Positions 18,743 to 28,006 of a stretch of DNA of 64,000 nt are shown here, in pieces. The notes under the pieces were generated by a model that did not search any database, was not told the origin of the DNA, and saw nothing but the letters and a program-made list of their open reading frames with translations. Positions within the stretch are counted from its first letter, which is position 1; each line of letters opens with the position of its first letter. Made by a program: the position numbers and the translations under genes. The stretch spans positions 1 to 64,000 of the forward strand of contig NZ_JAHUZB010000011.1 in the NCBI RefSeq assembly GCF_019218635.1, given 5' to 3'. The stretch comes from Enterococcus alishanensis. Its GTDB lineage: Bacteria; Bacillota; Bacilli; Lactobacillales; Enterococcaceae.

Positions 18743-21286
18743 TTATTGAGTAAATGACCAGGTGATGGTGTGTCCATTTACATCTGTTGTCCAATTACTG
18801 AACGAAATAACACCATTTTCTACAGAGTATGGAATAGTTTCATTATCAATAGTAATAGTATTATTAGTTAATGTATAAGATGTATCGTAATCAGGTCGAT
18901 ACGTTCCTGCTAGTTCAATGTGTACAGTGGAGTCGTCTACAAAAGTAATTAATTTAGTTCCATCATGTACTAAGTTTTGAGGAGCATTGTTTTCATTCAT
19001 GGCTTGGTTGACATCTTGGCCATCATATAATAAAGGTCCAAGTATAAACCTTTTACCAATTAGTTGTTCATAGGCCAATGTTATATTATCTGGTTCAATT
19101 TTATAATACGCAGTATCTGGAATTCCACCATCTTCTTTTGGTGCAAACAAAAGTGCTCCTCCATTATTACCCATAATAATTCTATCAGATGTATTGTCTG
19201 TCCCATCCTTTACTCCCGATGGACTAGATCCTTTTGTTGCAATCATGATACTCATACCATTTGGCAATGGTCTAGGATTGAACGATAAGTAGACTAGATT
19301 CTGTTGATCAACAGGATTAACCAATGAAAATTGGGTAACACCTCCTAGACCGCTTCCAGACATAGTGACATATCCATTATTAAAAATTAATTGATATCCG
19401 TGAGAATTTTCCCACGTTCCATTTAATGAAGAATAATTTTTAGATAAAATTGCTGCTCTATCTATCTCTGTAGTGTTATCAGAAGGTGGTAAATCATATG
19501 TTGATTCCAATACTTTCAAATCCCATTCCCCTTTATAGAGTGTAAACTCTCCATTAAAATTAGACCCTAAATTTTTTAATATTGGAAATGAGTATTTTAA
19601 GTCTGCATATGCACCTATATTTGATTTTACTTGTATTTGAGAGGCATTAACAGTTGCTGAAGATGTACATTTAGCTCCTGTACCTACTGATAATTTTAGT
19701 CCTTCGATTTGGGTTAACACTGCCAATGATACGGATCCTTCTAACCCTGACTTAACAGTAACTTCTCCTTTGACATCAACATTCATGTCCGTATTTTTAC
19801 TGTAGTCTTGCTTAATATTACCTTTATCGTAACCTACGTCCATTGTAATAGTGCTAGTAACTCCCATTTGAACACTCACTTTTCCTTCAACTGAAATCAC
19901 AAGGTCAATAGGAACATTGGCAGTTATCCCAGGAATACCAGTAGGAATATAAATTGTCCCTATATTTTTTTTTATAGTTTCTTTTTTTCCTGTTAATGAA
20001 ATATCTCCTTCAAAACTCATAGAAAGTTCGGGTTGTGCTTTAATTACTGCATTGTTGATATTAAAAGGATCAATATTAACTTCAGCACTCATTTTTCCAT
20101 TAATATTTAATGAACCATCAACATTGATGCCGTTTGAATCAAATTGTATAGCTGCGGAAACACCTGTGGATGCAGTTGCGCGCCTTTGATTTGTATCGTT
20201 CACAGCTACACCTGTGGCCGGGACAAAATTGGCCTGAGTAACTGGCGAATCTGTTACTTCTCCTTGAATAGAAGTGACTACGGATCCCAACTCTGCTTGC
20301 TGTACTTTTGCAATGGTTCTTCCGTTTATCTTTTCTACAGAAGTAACTTGAAGACCCAGCCCACCTTCAAAACCATCTTGTGCTTCTAGATATAAAATAT
20401 CACCCGCATTGATTTCTATGTTTTCAAAAAAAGTAATACTAGAATAGTCACTTGATATGTCGTAATTAGTTCTATTTGTATCTATTGCAATGGTTGATGG
20501 TTGTATTTGCATAGACCCATTTGAGTTTGAAATATTTTTCCCATTTACTATTTTTCCATATTTATTTTTTGTTTCAAATTTATTTAAATCTTTAGGTGTG
20601 ACTGTAACTTCAAAATTTTCCCCATTTAATGTATATGTATCTCCTAAAATTAAATGAGTAAAAAAGTATCCTTCATCATCTGTTGTAACAGTTGTTACCT
20701 GATTATCACTGTTCTTTATTTTGATGTCAGTGTTTTTTAAGATATTATTGTTCTTATCATAAACAAAGCCAGTAAAAGCAATCTTCTTATCTATATCAGA
20801 AGGATCTACTCCATACCAAGAAATTCCTTCATCCTTCCAACCATAATTTATAAGATTTTTTTGTTCTCCAGAATCTACAGTATAGTTGTGACTACCTGCA
20901 TTTGCATTTGGATTGTATGCTCTGTATAACGGTATCGATTTTTTTATATCAGAATACCAGCCAACGCCTTCATACTTCCAGCCATTGTTTTCTAAATATG
21001 TTTTCTCTTTACTGTCCTTTGTATAATGATGATCACCAGCATTCCCATTATATAAACGGTAAACAGATTCACCAGAAATTGGGGCGTACCAACCAACACC
21101 TTCATACTTCCAGCCTGCTTTTTGGATATTGTCTCTCTCGTTTTCATTAGCAGTATAGAAATGTTCCCCACTACTCGGATTATACAAGCGATACATTTCA
21201 TTCGTTGCAGCTTCAGCATGTGAACTCAATATTAGTAGAGAAAACAACCCTGTTAAGAACATAAGCACCCTAACGATATTTTTCAT
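18743..21286 (-). CDS. Large secreted protein with N-terminal DUF5648 repeats
   Basis: 847 residues. A signal peptide (1-27, VLMFLTGLFSLLILSS, cleavage after AEA) is followed by three DUF5648 repeats (residues 30-160: YRLYNPSSGEHFYT, YRLYNGNAGDHHYT, YRAYNPNANAGSHNYT), then an Ig/carboxypeptidase-regulatory-like domain near 165-260 (FTGFVYDKNNNILKNTDIKI), then a long beta-rich region to about 620 and a C-terminal domain (LNGTWENSHGYQLIF; HTITWSF). No LPxTG motif. ATG is preceded by GGAGGAGAG. Here DUF5648 is at the mature N-terminus, whereas in the 5748 protein it is C-terminal. Confidence 0.85.
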   Translation of the reverse strand: MKNIVRVLMFLTGLFSLLILSSHAEAATNEMYRLYNPSSGEHFYTANENERDNIQKAGWKYEGVGWYAPISGESVYRLYNGNAGDHHYTKDSKEKTYLENNGWKYEGVGWYSDIKKSIPLYRAYNPNANAGSHNYTVDSGEQKNLINYGWKDEGISWYGVDPSDIDKKIAFTGFVYDKNNNILKNTDIKIKNSDNQVTTVTTDDEGYFFTHLILGDTYTLNGENFEVTVTPKDLNKFETKNKYGKIVNGKNISNSNGSMQIQPSTIAIDTNRTNYDISSDYSSITFFENIEINAGDILYLEAQDGFEGGLGLQVTSVEKINGRTIAKVQQAELGSVVTSIQGEVTDSPVTQANFVPATGVAVNDTNQRRATASTGVSAAIQFDSNGINVDGSLNINGKMSAEVNIDPFNINNAVIKAQPELSMSFEGDISLTGKKETIKKNIGTIYIPTGIPGITANVPIDLVISVEGKVSVQMGVTSTITMDVGYDKGNIKQDYSKNTDMNVDVKGEVTVKSGLEGSVSLAVLTQIEGLKLSVGTGAKCTSSATVNASQIQVKSNIGAYADLKYSFPILKNLGSNFNGEFTLYKGEWDLKVLESTYDLPPSDNTTEIDRAAILSKNYSSLNGTWENSHGYQLIFNNGYVTMSGSGLGGVTQFSLVNPVDQQNLVYLSFNPRPLPNGMSIMIATKGSSPSGVKDGTDNTSDRIIMGNNGGALLFAPKEDGGIPDTAYYKIEPDNITLAYEQLIGKRFILGPLLYDGQDVNQAMNENNAPQNLVHDGTKLITFVDDSTVHIELAGTYRPDYDTSYTLTNNTITIDNETIPYSVENGVISFSNWTTDVNGHTITWSFTQ

Positions 21287-21418
21287 TTTTAATCTCTCCT
21301 CCTACCTTAATAATAAAAATCTTCTAAAAATTAACATTTAATATGGATCTAGTAATATTAGTCTATACTAATTTAGTATGCACGGGTACCTTTTTTCATT
21401 TTTGTTCTTCTTTAGATG

Positions 21419-21698
21419 TTAATTGTTATTTTTTTTATTGCCTAATTCAACAAGCATGTTGTCTGTAATTGCCCTTGGAACATAACCTTGCTTATCGAAG
21501 AGTATTTGATCCAGCTGCGGTCGATACTTTCTAATTAGTTTAACATTTCTCAGTAAGTCTTCGTTGCTCTTTGCGTAATACCTTTAGTGCAATTGTTAAT
21601 TCGCTGGTATTCATAACCTCCAGTTCTTCTAAATCAATATACTGATAGAAAGAAGGGTCTTTAGTTACCTTTAATTCTCTTGTTTTAATTTTACTCAT
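21419..21698 (-). pseudogene. Small plasmid-type gene, frameshifted
   Basis: ATG 21698 follows AGGAGG and opens a 52-residue frame (MSKIKTRELKVTKDPSFYQY ...) that stops at 21540. A second frame continues the apparent product (LRNVKLIRKYRPQLDQILFD, DNMLVELGNK) to TAA 21419. One indel near 21555 separates them. The family is not recognised. It closes the decayed conjugative-plasmid block, which runs on the minus strand from 24.4 kb. Confidence 0.55.
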
Positions 21699-21716
21699 TT
21701 TTTTCCTCCTGATTAC

Positions 21717-22256
21717 TTATTTAACCTTTTTATATGCCTTTCGCTCTTTTCTAAAATCGTCTATCCATATTTGAGCTAGTTCTGTTAGTCTTTCTTGATA
21801 AATATAGTAGTCTGTAAAATAAAAATCACCAATAACTGAATAATGACCGTTTTTAGTTAATGCTAAGAAATTGGGTCTTTGAATACTACCATCTGCCGAT
21901 TGTTCCATATCCACTTCCCACAAAATAGGATCATTTTTACTACTTTTATATAATGCTATTGTGACTAACTTAGGAATAAATTCTTTTTCAGGGCGATACG
22001 ATACTATCTGTAGGAGGAAATCTAATAACTCTTTATCTGTCAGATTTGTACCGCCTACAAAGCGAAGGACTTTTGACTTCATATGCGTTTTTTCTTTTAC
22101 TAACTCAAAGTCTAGTAATCCCTGTTGCTTTTTAGATACAAAGTTTAATTTGGTGTTCTCTTTACGACACGAAATATAGCTGCATACACCATTAATGATA
22201 ATTGTATATTCGTAATCTTCTTTTAAATTTGATAACTCATTTAGTAAAGTTCTCAT
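21717..22256 (-). CDS. Hypothetical plasmid-block protein
   Basis: 179 residues, soluble, rich in Lys and Glu, no recognised domain. Its ATG overlaps the stop of the toprim-like gene by four bases, so it is translated as part of that operon. Position suggests a conjugation or plasmid-processing accessory role, which is inference only. Confidence 0.65.
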   Translation of the reverse strand: MRTLLNELSNLKEDYEYTIIINGVCSYISCRKENTKLNFVSKKQQGLLDFELVKEKTHMKSKVLRFVGGTNLTDKELLDFLLQIVSYRPEKEFIPKLVTIALYKSSKNDPILWEVDMEQSADGSIQRPNFLALTKNGHYSVIGDFYFTDYYIYQERLTELAQIWIDDFRKERKAYKKVK

Positions 22257-23203
22257 TTCTTCGTCCTTTCTCTAATCAAAAATTCGTTCCAATCTTTTTC
22301 ACTTGGTGGTAATTTTGACTCAAATTCTATTTCATTGAAATTGATTTTTTTTAGTTCTTCCATTGCTTTTTTTCCTGCCGTATCATTATCAAAACAGATA
22401 TTTAGTGTCTGACAATTATTTTTCAGGTCCATCTTTTCTATACCATACTTTAGAAAGTTAAATATTTTCTGCAAAGCTACACCATTAATGGAAATTAACC
22501 AAAAATTCTCTTGTTCTTCCAGGTCATTTTTGAAAAGGGTGTAGTAACTTAATAGATCAATTTCACTTTCAAAAAAATACAAATTTTTAGGTAATCCCTC
22601 CAGGTAATTAAATCCCCATAAGCTATCTTTTTCTGTAGTAGGTGCGACGTACTTAAAATAATCTTTTTTTGTATGGTATTTGTCTTTTTCTTCCTGCGTT
22701 AACTTAACTGTTCCTTGTTTACTGAAGCCGACAATTTGAGAGCCACAGTACCATTTAAAAATGATCTCTTTTCCTTCATTTTGAGTAATCAATCCTAAAT
22801 GAAAAAATTTTCTAATGACACTATTTGCTATTTTTCTACTGGCTACTAAGTAACGCTGCGCTTCCAATGGAACAAAAGTTTCTTTGACCTGGTAATTAAA
22901 ATATTTAGGATAAACTTTCTTTGCTACTTTCTTCAATTCTTTACCTTCTATATCGTGAGCAACTTTATTTAAACTCTCTTGCAATGTTAATCCATACATG
23001 ATTTGTAGGTATTGAACTACGCCACCACTAGCATTTTTTTCTCCAGATCGGCTATTCCAAATAAAGTAATTTTTTCTCACATTAATTTTCAAGCTATCGT
23101 GGTCTTTATGTTGATAGTAATTGTGCCCAACGTTTATTAAAGGCTCTCCTATGGAGAGTAAGTAGTCTGCCACAGGAATATTATAAAAATCAATTTTTTC
23201 CAT
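22253..23203 (-). CDS. Toprim/primase-like protein of conjugative plasmids
   Basis: About 316 residues. ATG 23203 is chosen because GAGGTG lies just upstream; an upstream ATG at 23233 lacks a site. The N-terminal half (YYQHKDHDSLKINVRKNYFI, GEKNASGGVVQYLQIMYGL) resembles a DUF3991-type primase-associated domain with a zinc-free CHC2-like fold. The C-terminal half is toprim-like (LYFFESEIDLLSYYTL with the Glu, and LNICFDNDTAGKKAMEELKK with the DxD-type motif). Proteins of this kind are encoded by enterococcal conjugative plasmids and ICEs. Confidence 0.75.
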   Translation of the reverse strand: MEKIDFYNIPVADYLLSIGEPLINVGHNYYQHKDHDSLKINVRKNYFIWNSRSGEKNASGGVVQYLQIMYGLTLQESLNKVAHDIEGKELKKVAKKVYPKYFNYQVKETFVPLEAQRYLVASRKIANSVIRKFFHLGLITQNEGKEIIFKWYCGSQIVGFSKQGTVKLTQEEKDKYHTKKDYFKYVAPTTEKDSLWGFNYLEGLPKNLYFFESEIDLLSYYTLFKNDLEEQENFWLISINGVALQKIFNFLKYGIEKMDLKNNCQTLNICFDNDTAGKKAMEELKKINFNEIEFESKLPPSEKDWNEFLIRERTKK

Positions 23204-23320
23204 TCTCAACACCTCAAAATCTTTCTGAACCATCTTAAAGATACAATCATTTGACTATCTTAAACTTTGCAGAATTAGCTTTGTTTTATCATCTATTACA
23301 CATCTTTATTTCTATCCTTC

Positions 23321-23545
23321 TTAAAATATAAAAGGTGTTCCTAGTGTTAGAACAGTCCAAAAATAAAGTAAGGATACTAGAATCAATCCAATAATCAACA
23401 AGTATTTATTTATCTTTATTATAAGGCTAATCGCAAACCATGAGAACAACGTAATACTTAATAAACATATTCTGGTTAAGTAAGGTAGTTGATGGATTTT
23501 TTCTTTCATGTTTTGATGGATTGTTACTTGTCTTTTTATCTCCAT
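23321..23545 (-). CDS. Small two-helix membrane protein
   Basis: 74 residues with a basic N-terminus (MEIKRQVTIHQNMKEK) and two membrane helices (about 28-45 and 48-70). ATG follows AAGGAG. Family not recognised. It lies within the plasmid-type block and may be a conjugation accessory protein. Confidence 0.55.
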   Translation of the reverse strand: MEIKRQVTIHQNMKEKIHQLPYLTRICLLSITLFSWFAISLIIKINKYLLIIGLILVSLLYFWTVLTLGTPFIF

Positions 23546-23644
23546 TTTTTTTGGCTCCTTCTTTTTTTTGTACTGTACACTGATCAGAGGATAGGCTGAG
23601 GAGTATTCCTCAACCTTGATTCCCTTCTGCTCTGAATATCTTTA

Positions 23645-23851
23645 CTATTCAAATAAATAGTCAATTACCTGGAGTATCGAACAATATTCACCGCCGTATT
23701 TGATATAAATTCTTGTTTCATAAACTGGCTGCCAATTGCCAGTTTCTGTGGCCGTCATAATTAAATTAAACTCCTTTTTTGTCATGTGTACTTTTGGTCT
23801 ATGAAAAGCTAGCAATTCTTCTTTAACCATTTGATACTTCGGAATACTCAT
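23645..23851 (-). CDS. Small hypothetical protein of the plasmid block
   Basis: 68 residues (MSIPKYQMVKEELLAFHRP ...), preceded by a GGGGG ribosome site and 13 bases after the J-domain gene, so co-transcribed with it. No recognised domain. Confidence 0.55.
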   Translation of the reverse strand: MSIPKYQMVKEELLAFHRPKVHMTKKEFNLIMTATETGNWQPVYETRIYIKYGGEYCSILQVIDYLFE

Positions 23852-23864
23852 AATTTTTGTCCCC

Positions 23865-24359
23865 CTATGCTTCTTTTAGTTGTTTTTGCGAATAATTTTT
23901 AACCGTTTGGCTACCATACATGTCCCGTATTTTATTCATGTCATAATCTTTTTTGCCATGTCGCTTATAACCTTTAGGGGACAAATACCATGCTTTCTTT
24001 TTGTTTCCCCATTTAAGACCTAACGCTTTTAATTCTTCTTTATAGGGTTTTGTTTCACCAGTGACCCATAAGAAAGAGCCAATCACTTCAATAAGGACAT
24101 TTTGCATTTTCAGATTCAACAACTGCGAAATAATTTCTCGCCATTCTTCGGGGGTTTCAGTGGTTTCTTTTTCATAAAATTCATTGTCTTTATTTTTATG
24201 AATATGTTTTAATTTTTCAAAAAGTGAATCGTACTCATTATTGATAATTTTCATCACTTCTTCATCTCCGCCACAATCGGGGTGATGCTTCAAAGCCAAC
24301 TTTTTATAAACCTGTTTTAATTCTTCCAACGTTTCAACTTCTTTGATATAAGTCGTCAT
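23865..24359 (-). CDS. J-domain (DnaJ-like) protein
   Basis: About 164 residues. The N-terminal J domain has the invariant HPD in YKKLALKHHPDCGGDEEVMK (residues 18-37), which stimulates Hsp70 ATPase. The C-terminal half (VIGSFLWVTGETKPYKEEL, LKWGNKKKAWYLSPKGYKR) is a separate small domain often found with plasmid-borne J proteins. ATG 24359 is favoured by GAAGGAA upstream; ATG 24398 is an alternative. First gene of the minus-strand plasmid block. Confidence 0.8.
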   Translation of the reverse strand: MTTYIKEVETLEELKQVYKKLALKHHPDCGGDEEVMKIINNEYDSLFEKLKHIHKNKDNEFYEKETTETPEEWREIISQLLNLKMQNVLIEVIGSFLWVTGETKPYKEELKALGLKWGNKKKAWYLSPKGYKRHGKKDYDMNKIRDMYGSQTVKNYSQKQLKEA

Positions 24360-24399
24360 GCCAATTCCTTCTTTCTTTATGATTTTTTTGAAACCCATT

Positions 24400-24880
24400 T
24401 CGTTTGCACGATTCCGGAGGCGGGAAGGTTTTGATTTTAAATTTCAATTTTTCTGAACTTAAAATTTGTGCATCTGAATTTTATTTGTATGGGTCATTTC
24501 GTATTGCTTGTCATCCTCGGCGTGACTTCGTTAAACACTAAAATGTTCTGAAATAAAAGGGAGTGCTGTAGTAAAAAAATTGTGGGTTTCAATTTATTTA
24601 CGCCCCTTTTATTTCAGGTTATTTTCGTGTAGAAGTTGGCTTCGCCGTGGGTGATAAGCGTTTTTTACGAAATGATCTATACAATTTCAGATCAAAAGTG
24701 AAGGAAAATCGGGTTGAAATTTAGGTCTTGACCTTGAACTAACTTTTGACTTTATCTTTTGAACTAAGGTTTTGTTAAACCACTACATAAAATGTTTCTG
24801 ACGTAGCGGCGGTGGCGGTTGGAGCGAAGGAAGAAATTCGTATTTTATATAAAAAAAACCAGTCAAAAGCCTTAATCAAT
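24400..24880. other. Structured non-coding region, possible transfer origin
   Basis: About 480 bases without a plausible gene. It holds a long inverted repeat (CTGAAATAAAAGGG at 24551 against CCCCTTTTATTTCAG near 24604) and direct repeats of the type TTGAACTAA near 24735-24765. It lies upstream of the divergently placed plasmid-processing genes. An oriT or single-strand origin is possible but not shown. Confidence 0.35.
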
Positions 24881-24904
24881 AAGGTTCTAACTGGTTTTAT
24901 ATGG

Positions 24905-24910
24905 TATAAT
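24905..24910 (+). promoter_or_regulatory. Extended -10 promoter of the holin-like toxin
   Basis: TGGTATAAT is an extended -10 element. The -35 region is weak. It is preceded by the hairpin AAACCAGT ... ACTGGTTT (24857-24898). Confidence 0.6.
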
Positions 24911-25008
24911 ATTCATGACAGTAAAGTTTAATGACGGTGGTTTATCCAATCGAAAGTGAGGTGGTGCATATGAATGTATCCACTCAATCTAAAGAAAGGA
25001 GAAACCTT

Positions 25009-25113
25009 TTGCCTATTTCAGATAGTTTGCAACTAATGATTGCTTTTGGTGGCTTTACGCTTACCTTAATCACAACCATTATTGCGATTCTGAATTATAA
25101 AGACAAAAAATAG
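25009..25113 (+). CDS. Putative holin-like toxin of a type I toxin-antitoxin system
   Basis: TTG 25009 after AAAGGAG gives a 34-residue peptide MPISDSLQLMIAFGGFTLTL followed by ITTIIAILNYKDKK: a short polar start, one membrane helix and a Lys tail, the plan of the Hol_Tox family. An upstream in-frame ATG 24970 with GAGGTGG would add 13 residues and cannot be excluded. The stop lies inside the left arm of the terminator. A convergent promoter and hairpins downstream point to an antisense RNA. Expected action is membrane depolarisation when the antidote decays. Confidence 0.75.
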   Translation: MPISDSLQLMIAFGGFTLTLITTIIAILNYKDKK

Positions 25114-25142
25114 CCGTTAACTTTAGCAGTCGGCTATTTTTT
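25105..25142. terminator. Bidirectional terminator shared by toxin mRNA and antisense RNA
   Basis: AAAAAATAGCCG and CGGCTATTTTTT are perfect 12-bp arms. T runs arise on both strands, as expected where two convergent RNAs end in the same hairpin. Confidence 0.85.
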
Positions 25143-25209
25143 AAGCTACTATGCCACCGTCTTTAACGGTGCTGTCTAAAGAGGTGTTGTTTCCGCAACG
25201 CCTCTTTTC
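25106..25209 (-). ncRNA. Predicted antisense RNA of the holin-like toxin
   Basis: A minus-strand extended -10 (TGGTATAAT, 25216-25224) would start an RNA near 25209. That RNA would fold a 5' hairpin (25178-25208, AAAGAGG...GTTG/CAACGCCTCTTT), a second hairpin (CACCGT/ACGGTG near 25155) and end at the shared terminator. About 100 nt long, overlapping the 3' end of the toxin message. Predicted only from layout. Confidence 0.6.
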
Positions 25210-25555
25210 TATTTTATTATACCACATTTGATAGAAAAATCGAGTCATAATGTTTCTACTACTGGCTTTGCCAGTTTTTTTGTTGCCACCTAAACAGTGG
25301 TGGTGGTCGGCGTGTGGTGGCAACAAAAAAAAGCTTTTGACCTAATTTAATAAAGCGATTTTTAGCGTAGGCTAAAAATGACAACACATCAAGGTTGATT
25401 CCTAGAAAGTGAGGGACGAGCCTAGGAATTAAACAAGCTTTATGAGGCACGAATAATACAGCTTGTTTCCTTGTATTTGTCGGCAAGCATAAAAGTATTT
25501 GTTCTGAAGTGAGGACAGACGTCCGCAACGGAAAAAGACTTTTAAACCTTTTTTA
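25210..25555. other. Non-coding region with a 16-bp-arm hairpin
   Basis: Arms TTTTTTTGTTGCCACC (25275-25290) and its complement (25316-25331) enclose a GC-rich loop of about 25 bases, next to a small ACTGGC/GCCAGT hairpin at 25261. The open minus-strand frame 25259-25528 runs through these structures, lacks a ribosome site and is not counted as a gene. Confidence 0.5.
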
Positions 25556-25584
25556 AATAAAAAAGTCTAGTTTCCTAGACTTTT
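25556..25584 (-). terminator. Terminator of ssb
   Basis: AAAAGTCTAG and CTAGACTTTT pair around a four-base loop. On the minus strand the T run follows, and the TAG stop codon of ssb is inside the stem. Confidence 0.85.
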
Positions 25585-25958
25585 CCTTTTCTTCGCTCTT
25601 CTGTTCGTTCTTTACTTTCTTCATTTCTAAATTGTAGAATTCTCTTTGTTTCTAAATATTCCTTTTTCCCTTGTTCGTTTGTTTTCACATAACTGTCATG
25701 AAAGCCTACTAAACTGACAAGAGAGCCTTTTACGACATAATCAGCTAGTCTACTGGCAATCTTATTGTTTTGCGTATCAATAGCCGTGTAGTTGATAAAA
25801 ACCGTTTCTTTAGTACCGTCACCCTTTTTCTTGAAGGGGTGATCTTGGGCTAAGGTAATAGATACAATGGCATTGCCTGTTTCTTGGGAAATGTTGATAA
25901 AGGGATTGTCTACTAATCTTCCTCTTGCTGTGAATTGATTATCTGAATTTAAAAACAT
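25575..25958 (-). CDS. ssb: Single-stranded DNA-binding protein, plasmid type
   Basis: 127 residues with an OB-fold (FTARGRLVDNPFIN, VSITLAQDHPFKKKG, ASRLADYVVKGSLVSLVG). The acidic DDIPF-type C-terminal tip of chromosomal SSB is absent; the tail is basic (EERRKGKV), as in plasmid/phage versions. ATG 25958 is chosen because GAGGA is then six bases upstream. It would protect single strands during conjugation or replication. Confidence 0.85.
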   Translation of the reverse strand: MFLNSDNQFTARGRLVDNPFINISQETGNAIVSITLAQDHPFKKKGDGTKETVFINYTAIDTQNNKIASRLADYVVKGSLVSLVGFHDSYVKTNEQGKKEYLETKRILQFRNEESKERTEERRKGKV

Positions 25959-26094
25959 GTCCATTCCTCTTTTCTTTGTTTACATATCTTAATTATACAA
26001 TATTTTAGTAATTTTATAAAGCTTTTCTCCACTTTTTCAGCGAATTATTGTATACTTTAGTGAGCGAAAAAATAGAATCTTGAGGGGTTTATTT

Positions 26095-26286
26095 ATGTAT
26101 AAATGGCGGGATCAAAAAATCATTCATAATGAGAAGTTGCGAAAAAAAAATCAAAATCTGTCCATCACAGCTTTTGTTCTAAATGAGACCATAAAGAGGG
26201 CAGAAGAAAAAGAAGAATATGTAGGAGATTTTGTGGCGGATATATTGATTAAACACTTAAACATTCCTATTCCAGAAAATAAATAA
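26095..26286 (+). CDS. Small RHH-like plasmid protein, paralog 1
   Basis: 63 residues from ATG 26095 (GAGGGG upstream). The pattern LRKKNQNLSITAFVLNETIK followed by an amphipathic helix and FVADILIKHLNIPIPENK resembles a ribbon-helix-helix DNA-binding protein. It shares its plan and the ending LIK.L.I.IP.N with the next gene, so they are likely tandem paralogs. A TATACT -10 lies at 26051. Transcribed divergently from ssb, it may regulate the plasmid block. Confidence 0.55.
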   Translation: MYKWRDQKIIHNEKLRKKNQNLSITAFVLNETIKRAEEKEEYVGDFVADILIKHLNIPIPENK

Positions 26287-26302
26287 AAAGGAGAGAGCTA
26301 TT

Positions 26303-26518
26303 TTGACAGAGGAAATTAAGCGAAGAAAGAAAAGAGTATTGAATCCTGAGTTAAGAAATATTAATAAAGGAATGACTTTACCTATATTTGTTATTGAAGC
26401 GGTTCAAGAAAAGGCAGATAGTCAATTAATGTCTTTTTCAAAATATGTAGAGACAGTTTTAATCAAGGAACTTCATTTAGAAATACCTAAAAATGTGCCC
26501 CCTGAAAATGAAGAATAA
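26303..26518 (+). CDS. Small RHH-like plasmid protein, paralog 2
   Basis: 71 residues from TTG 26303 with AGGAG nine bases upstream. MTLPIFVIEAVQEKADSQ and SFSKYVETVLIKELHLEIP fit a ribbon-helix-helix fold with an Arg/Lys-rich N-terminus (RRKKRVLNPELRN). Co-transcribed with its paralog, 16 bases apart. It ends just before a hairpin facing topB. Confidence 0.55.
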   Translation: MTEEIKRRKKRVLNPELRNINKGMTLPIFVIEAVQEKADSQLMSFSKYVETVLIKELHLEIPKNVPPENEE

Positions 26519-26546
26519 AAAGAGCAGCTATATTGATAGCTGTTCT

Positions 26547-27966
26547 TTATTTTGCAAAATTCAAGAATGTAATGAAGCCCTTTTCGTTTAATTTTACCTG
26601 AGCATTATAGGTATCTTTGCTCTCTTTCTTTTTAATCTTATTGACCACAATTTCTTTTCCTTCTAGTAATTCTTTGATATTTTTCTTTGAAAGTTTCTTT
26701 CCTCTAAAATTATTTGCCATAGTAAACTTGCAGTTTGGATAGTTAGAACAACCATAAAAAGTTTTCTTCAGGATCATATTACCGCCACAGGTAGGGCAAT
26801 TTCCTACTATACTTTTTTCTATTTCTCTCTTTTCAGCCTCTTTATAACTTTCTATAGGTAGCTTAGAGATATCTTCAGGAACTGCTTCTATTAGATGGGT
26901 AATGAATTTTTTAATATTATTCAAAAATACTTCTTGAGAGCCTTGAGATTGACCGATTTTTTTTAAATATACTTCCCATTTAGCAGTCATTTCCGCACTA
27001 GTTAATAATGCTTGATTACTAACTGCCTGGCATAACAGTCTTCCTTTTTCCGTAATCACTAATTGATTTTTTTGAGAAAGGATATATTCTCTTTTTTTCA
27101 ACGTTTCAATGACGTCTGCCCTAGTAGCTTCAGTTCCGATTCCCTCAACCTCATTTAATGTGTTCTTTGTTACTTCGTCGTCAACTGTTTTGCCTGCTGT
27201 TTTCATGGCAATAATGATTGATCCTTCATTGTAGGGTTTAGGCGGTTGGGTTTCCTTCTCCTTCATTTCTAAATCCACTTGTACAGATTGGCCTTTTTGA
27301 ACTTTAGGCAATAATACTTCATTTTCTTTTTCCTTCTTGTTTAAGCTAGTAAAAAGAATTTTCCAACCTTGTTCTAATGGGACTTGTCCTTTACTTTTTA
27401 ACAATAGATTACCAACAGCTGTCTGAATCACTGTTTCTTCGTATTTATAATTAGGCAAAAACATTCCTACTGTTGTTTTAGCTACCAACAAATAAATATT
27501 CTTCTGATTTAGCGTAAGTTTGTCGAAAACTTCCTTCGTTGCAACGGTTTTCGTTAAAATAATGGCATGGTGTTCTTGTACTTTTGAGTCATTTACATAG
27601 CTCTTTCTAGGCTCCAATTGTGTGGGTTTCTCAGTTATTCCAAGAAAGTTTAAATAATTACTGATATTTTTTCTTAAATAAGTAAATTCATTGTGGGTGA
27701 TATAAGGCGTATCTGTCCTTGGATAAGTTAGTAGTTTAGCTTCATACAGCGCCTGAACCGTTTTTAGTGTTTCTTTTGCACTCAGTTTGAATATTGTATT
27801 GGCTTTTTTCTGTAGGGAACTTAAAGAAAATAGAGACGGACTCTTTGTCTCTTTCTTTGTGATTTCTACAGCACTTATTGTACCTGCTTGTTTTCCTATA
27901 CGCGCTTTATGTTCAACAAGATAAGCTTGTAAGTCCCTTTCGTCTTTAAAACTGTTAAACGCAACT
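26547..27966 (-). pseudogene. topB: DNA topoisomerase III, N-terminus lost at an IS21 junction
   Basis: The frame carries the type IA core (IFKLSAKETLKTVQALYEAKL, catalytic Tyr in LLTYPRTDTPYIT), the EGIGTEATRADVIETL helix region and a C-terminal zinc-finger-like CPTCGGNMILKKTFYGCSNY. The toprim N-terminal third is missing. Sequence before NSFKDERDLQAYL comes from the IS21 end, so the start within 27966-28019 is artificial. Plasmid TopB proteins accompany conjugation in Inc18-like plasmids. Confidence 0.85.
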
Positions 27967-28006
27967 GAAAAAGGGGCCACCGGATGATTCAAAAAGGGGC
28001 CAAAAA

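Noticed and set aside
25259-25528. Open minus-strand frame of 89 residues
   Set aside because: It crosses strong hairpins, lacks a ribosome site and has Pro/Cys/Leu content unlike neighbouring proteins.
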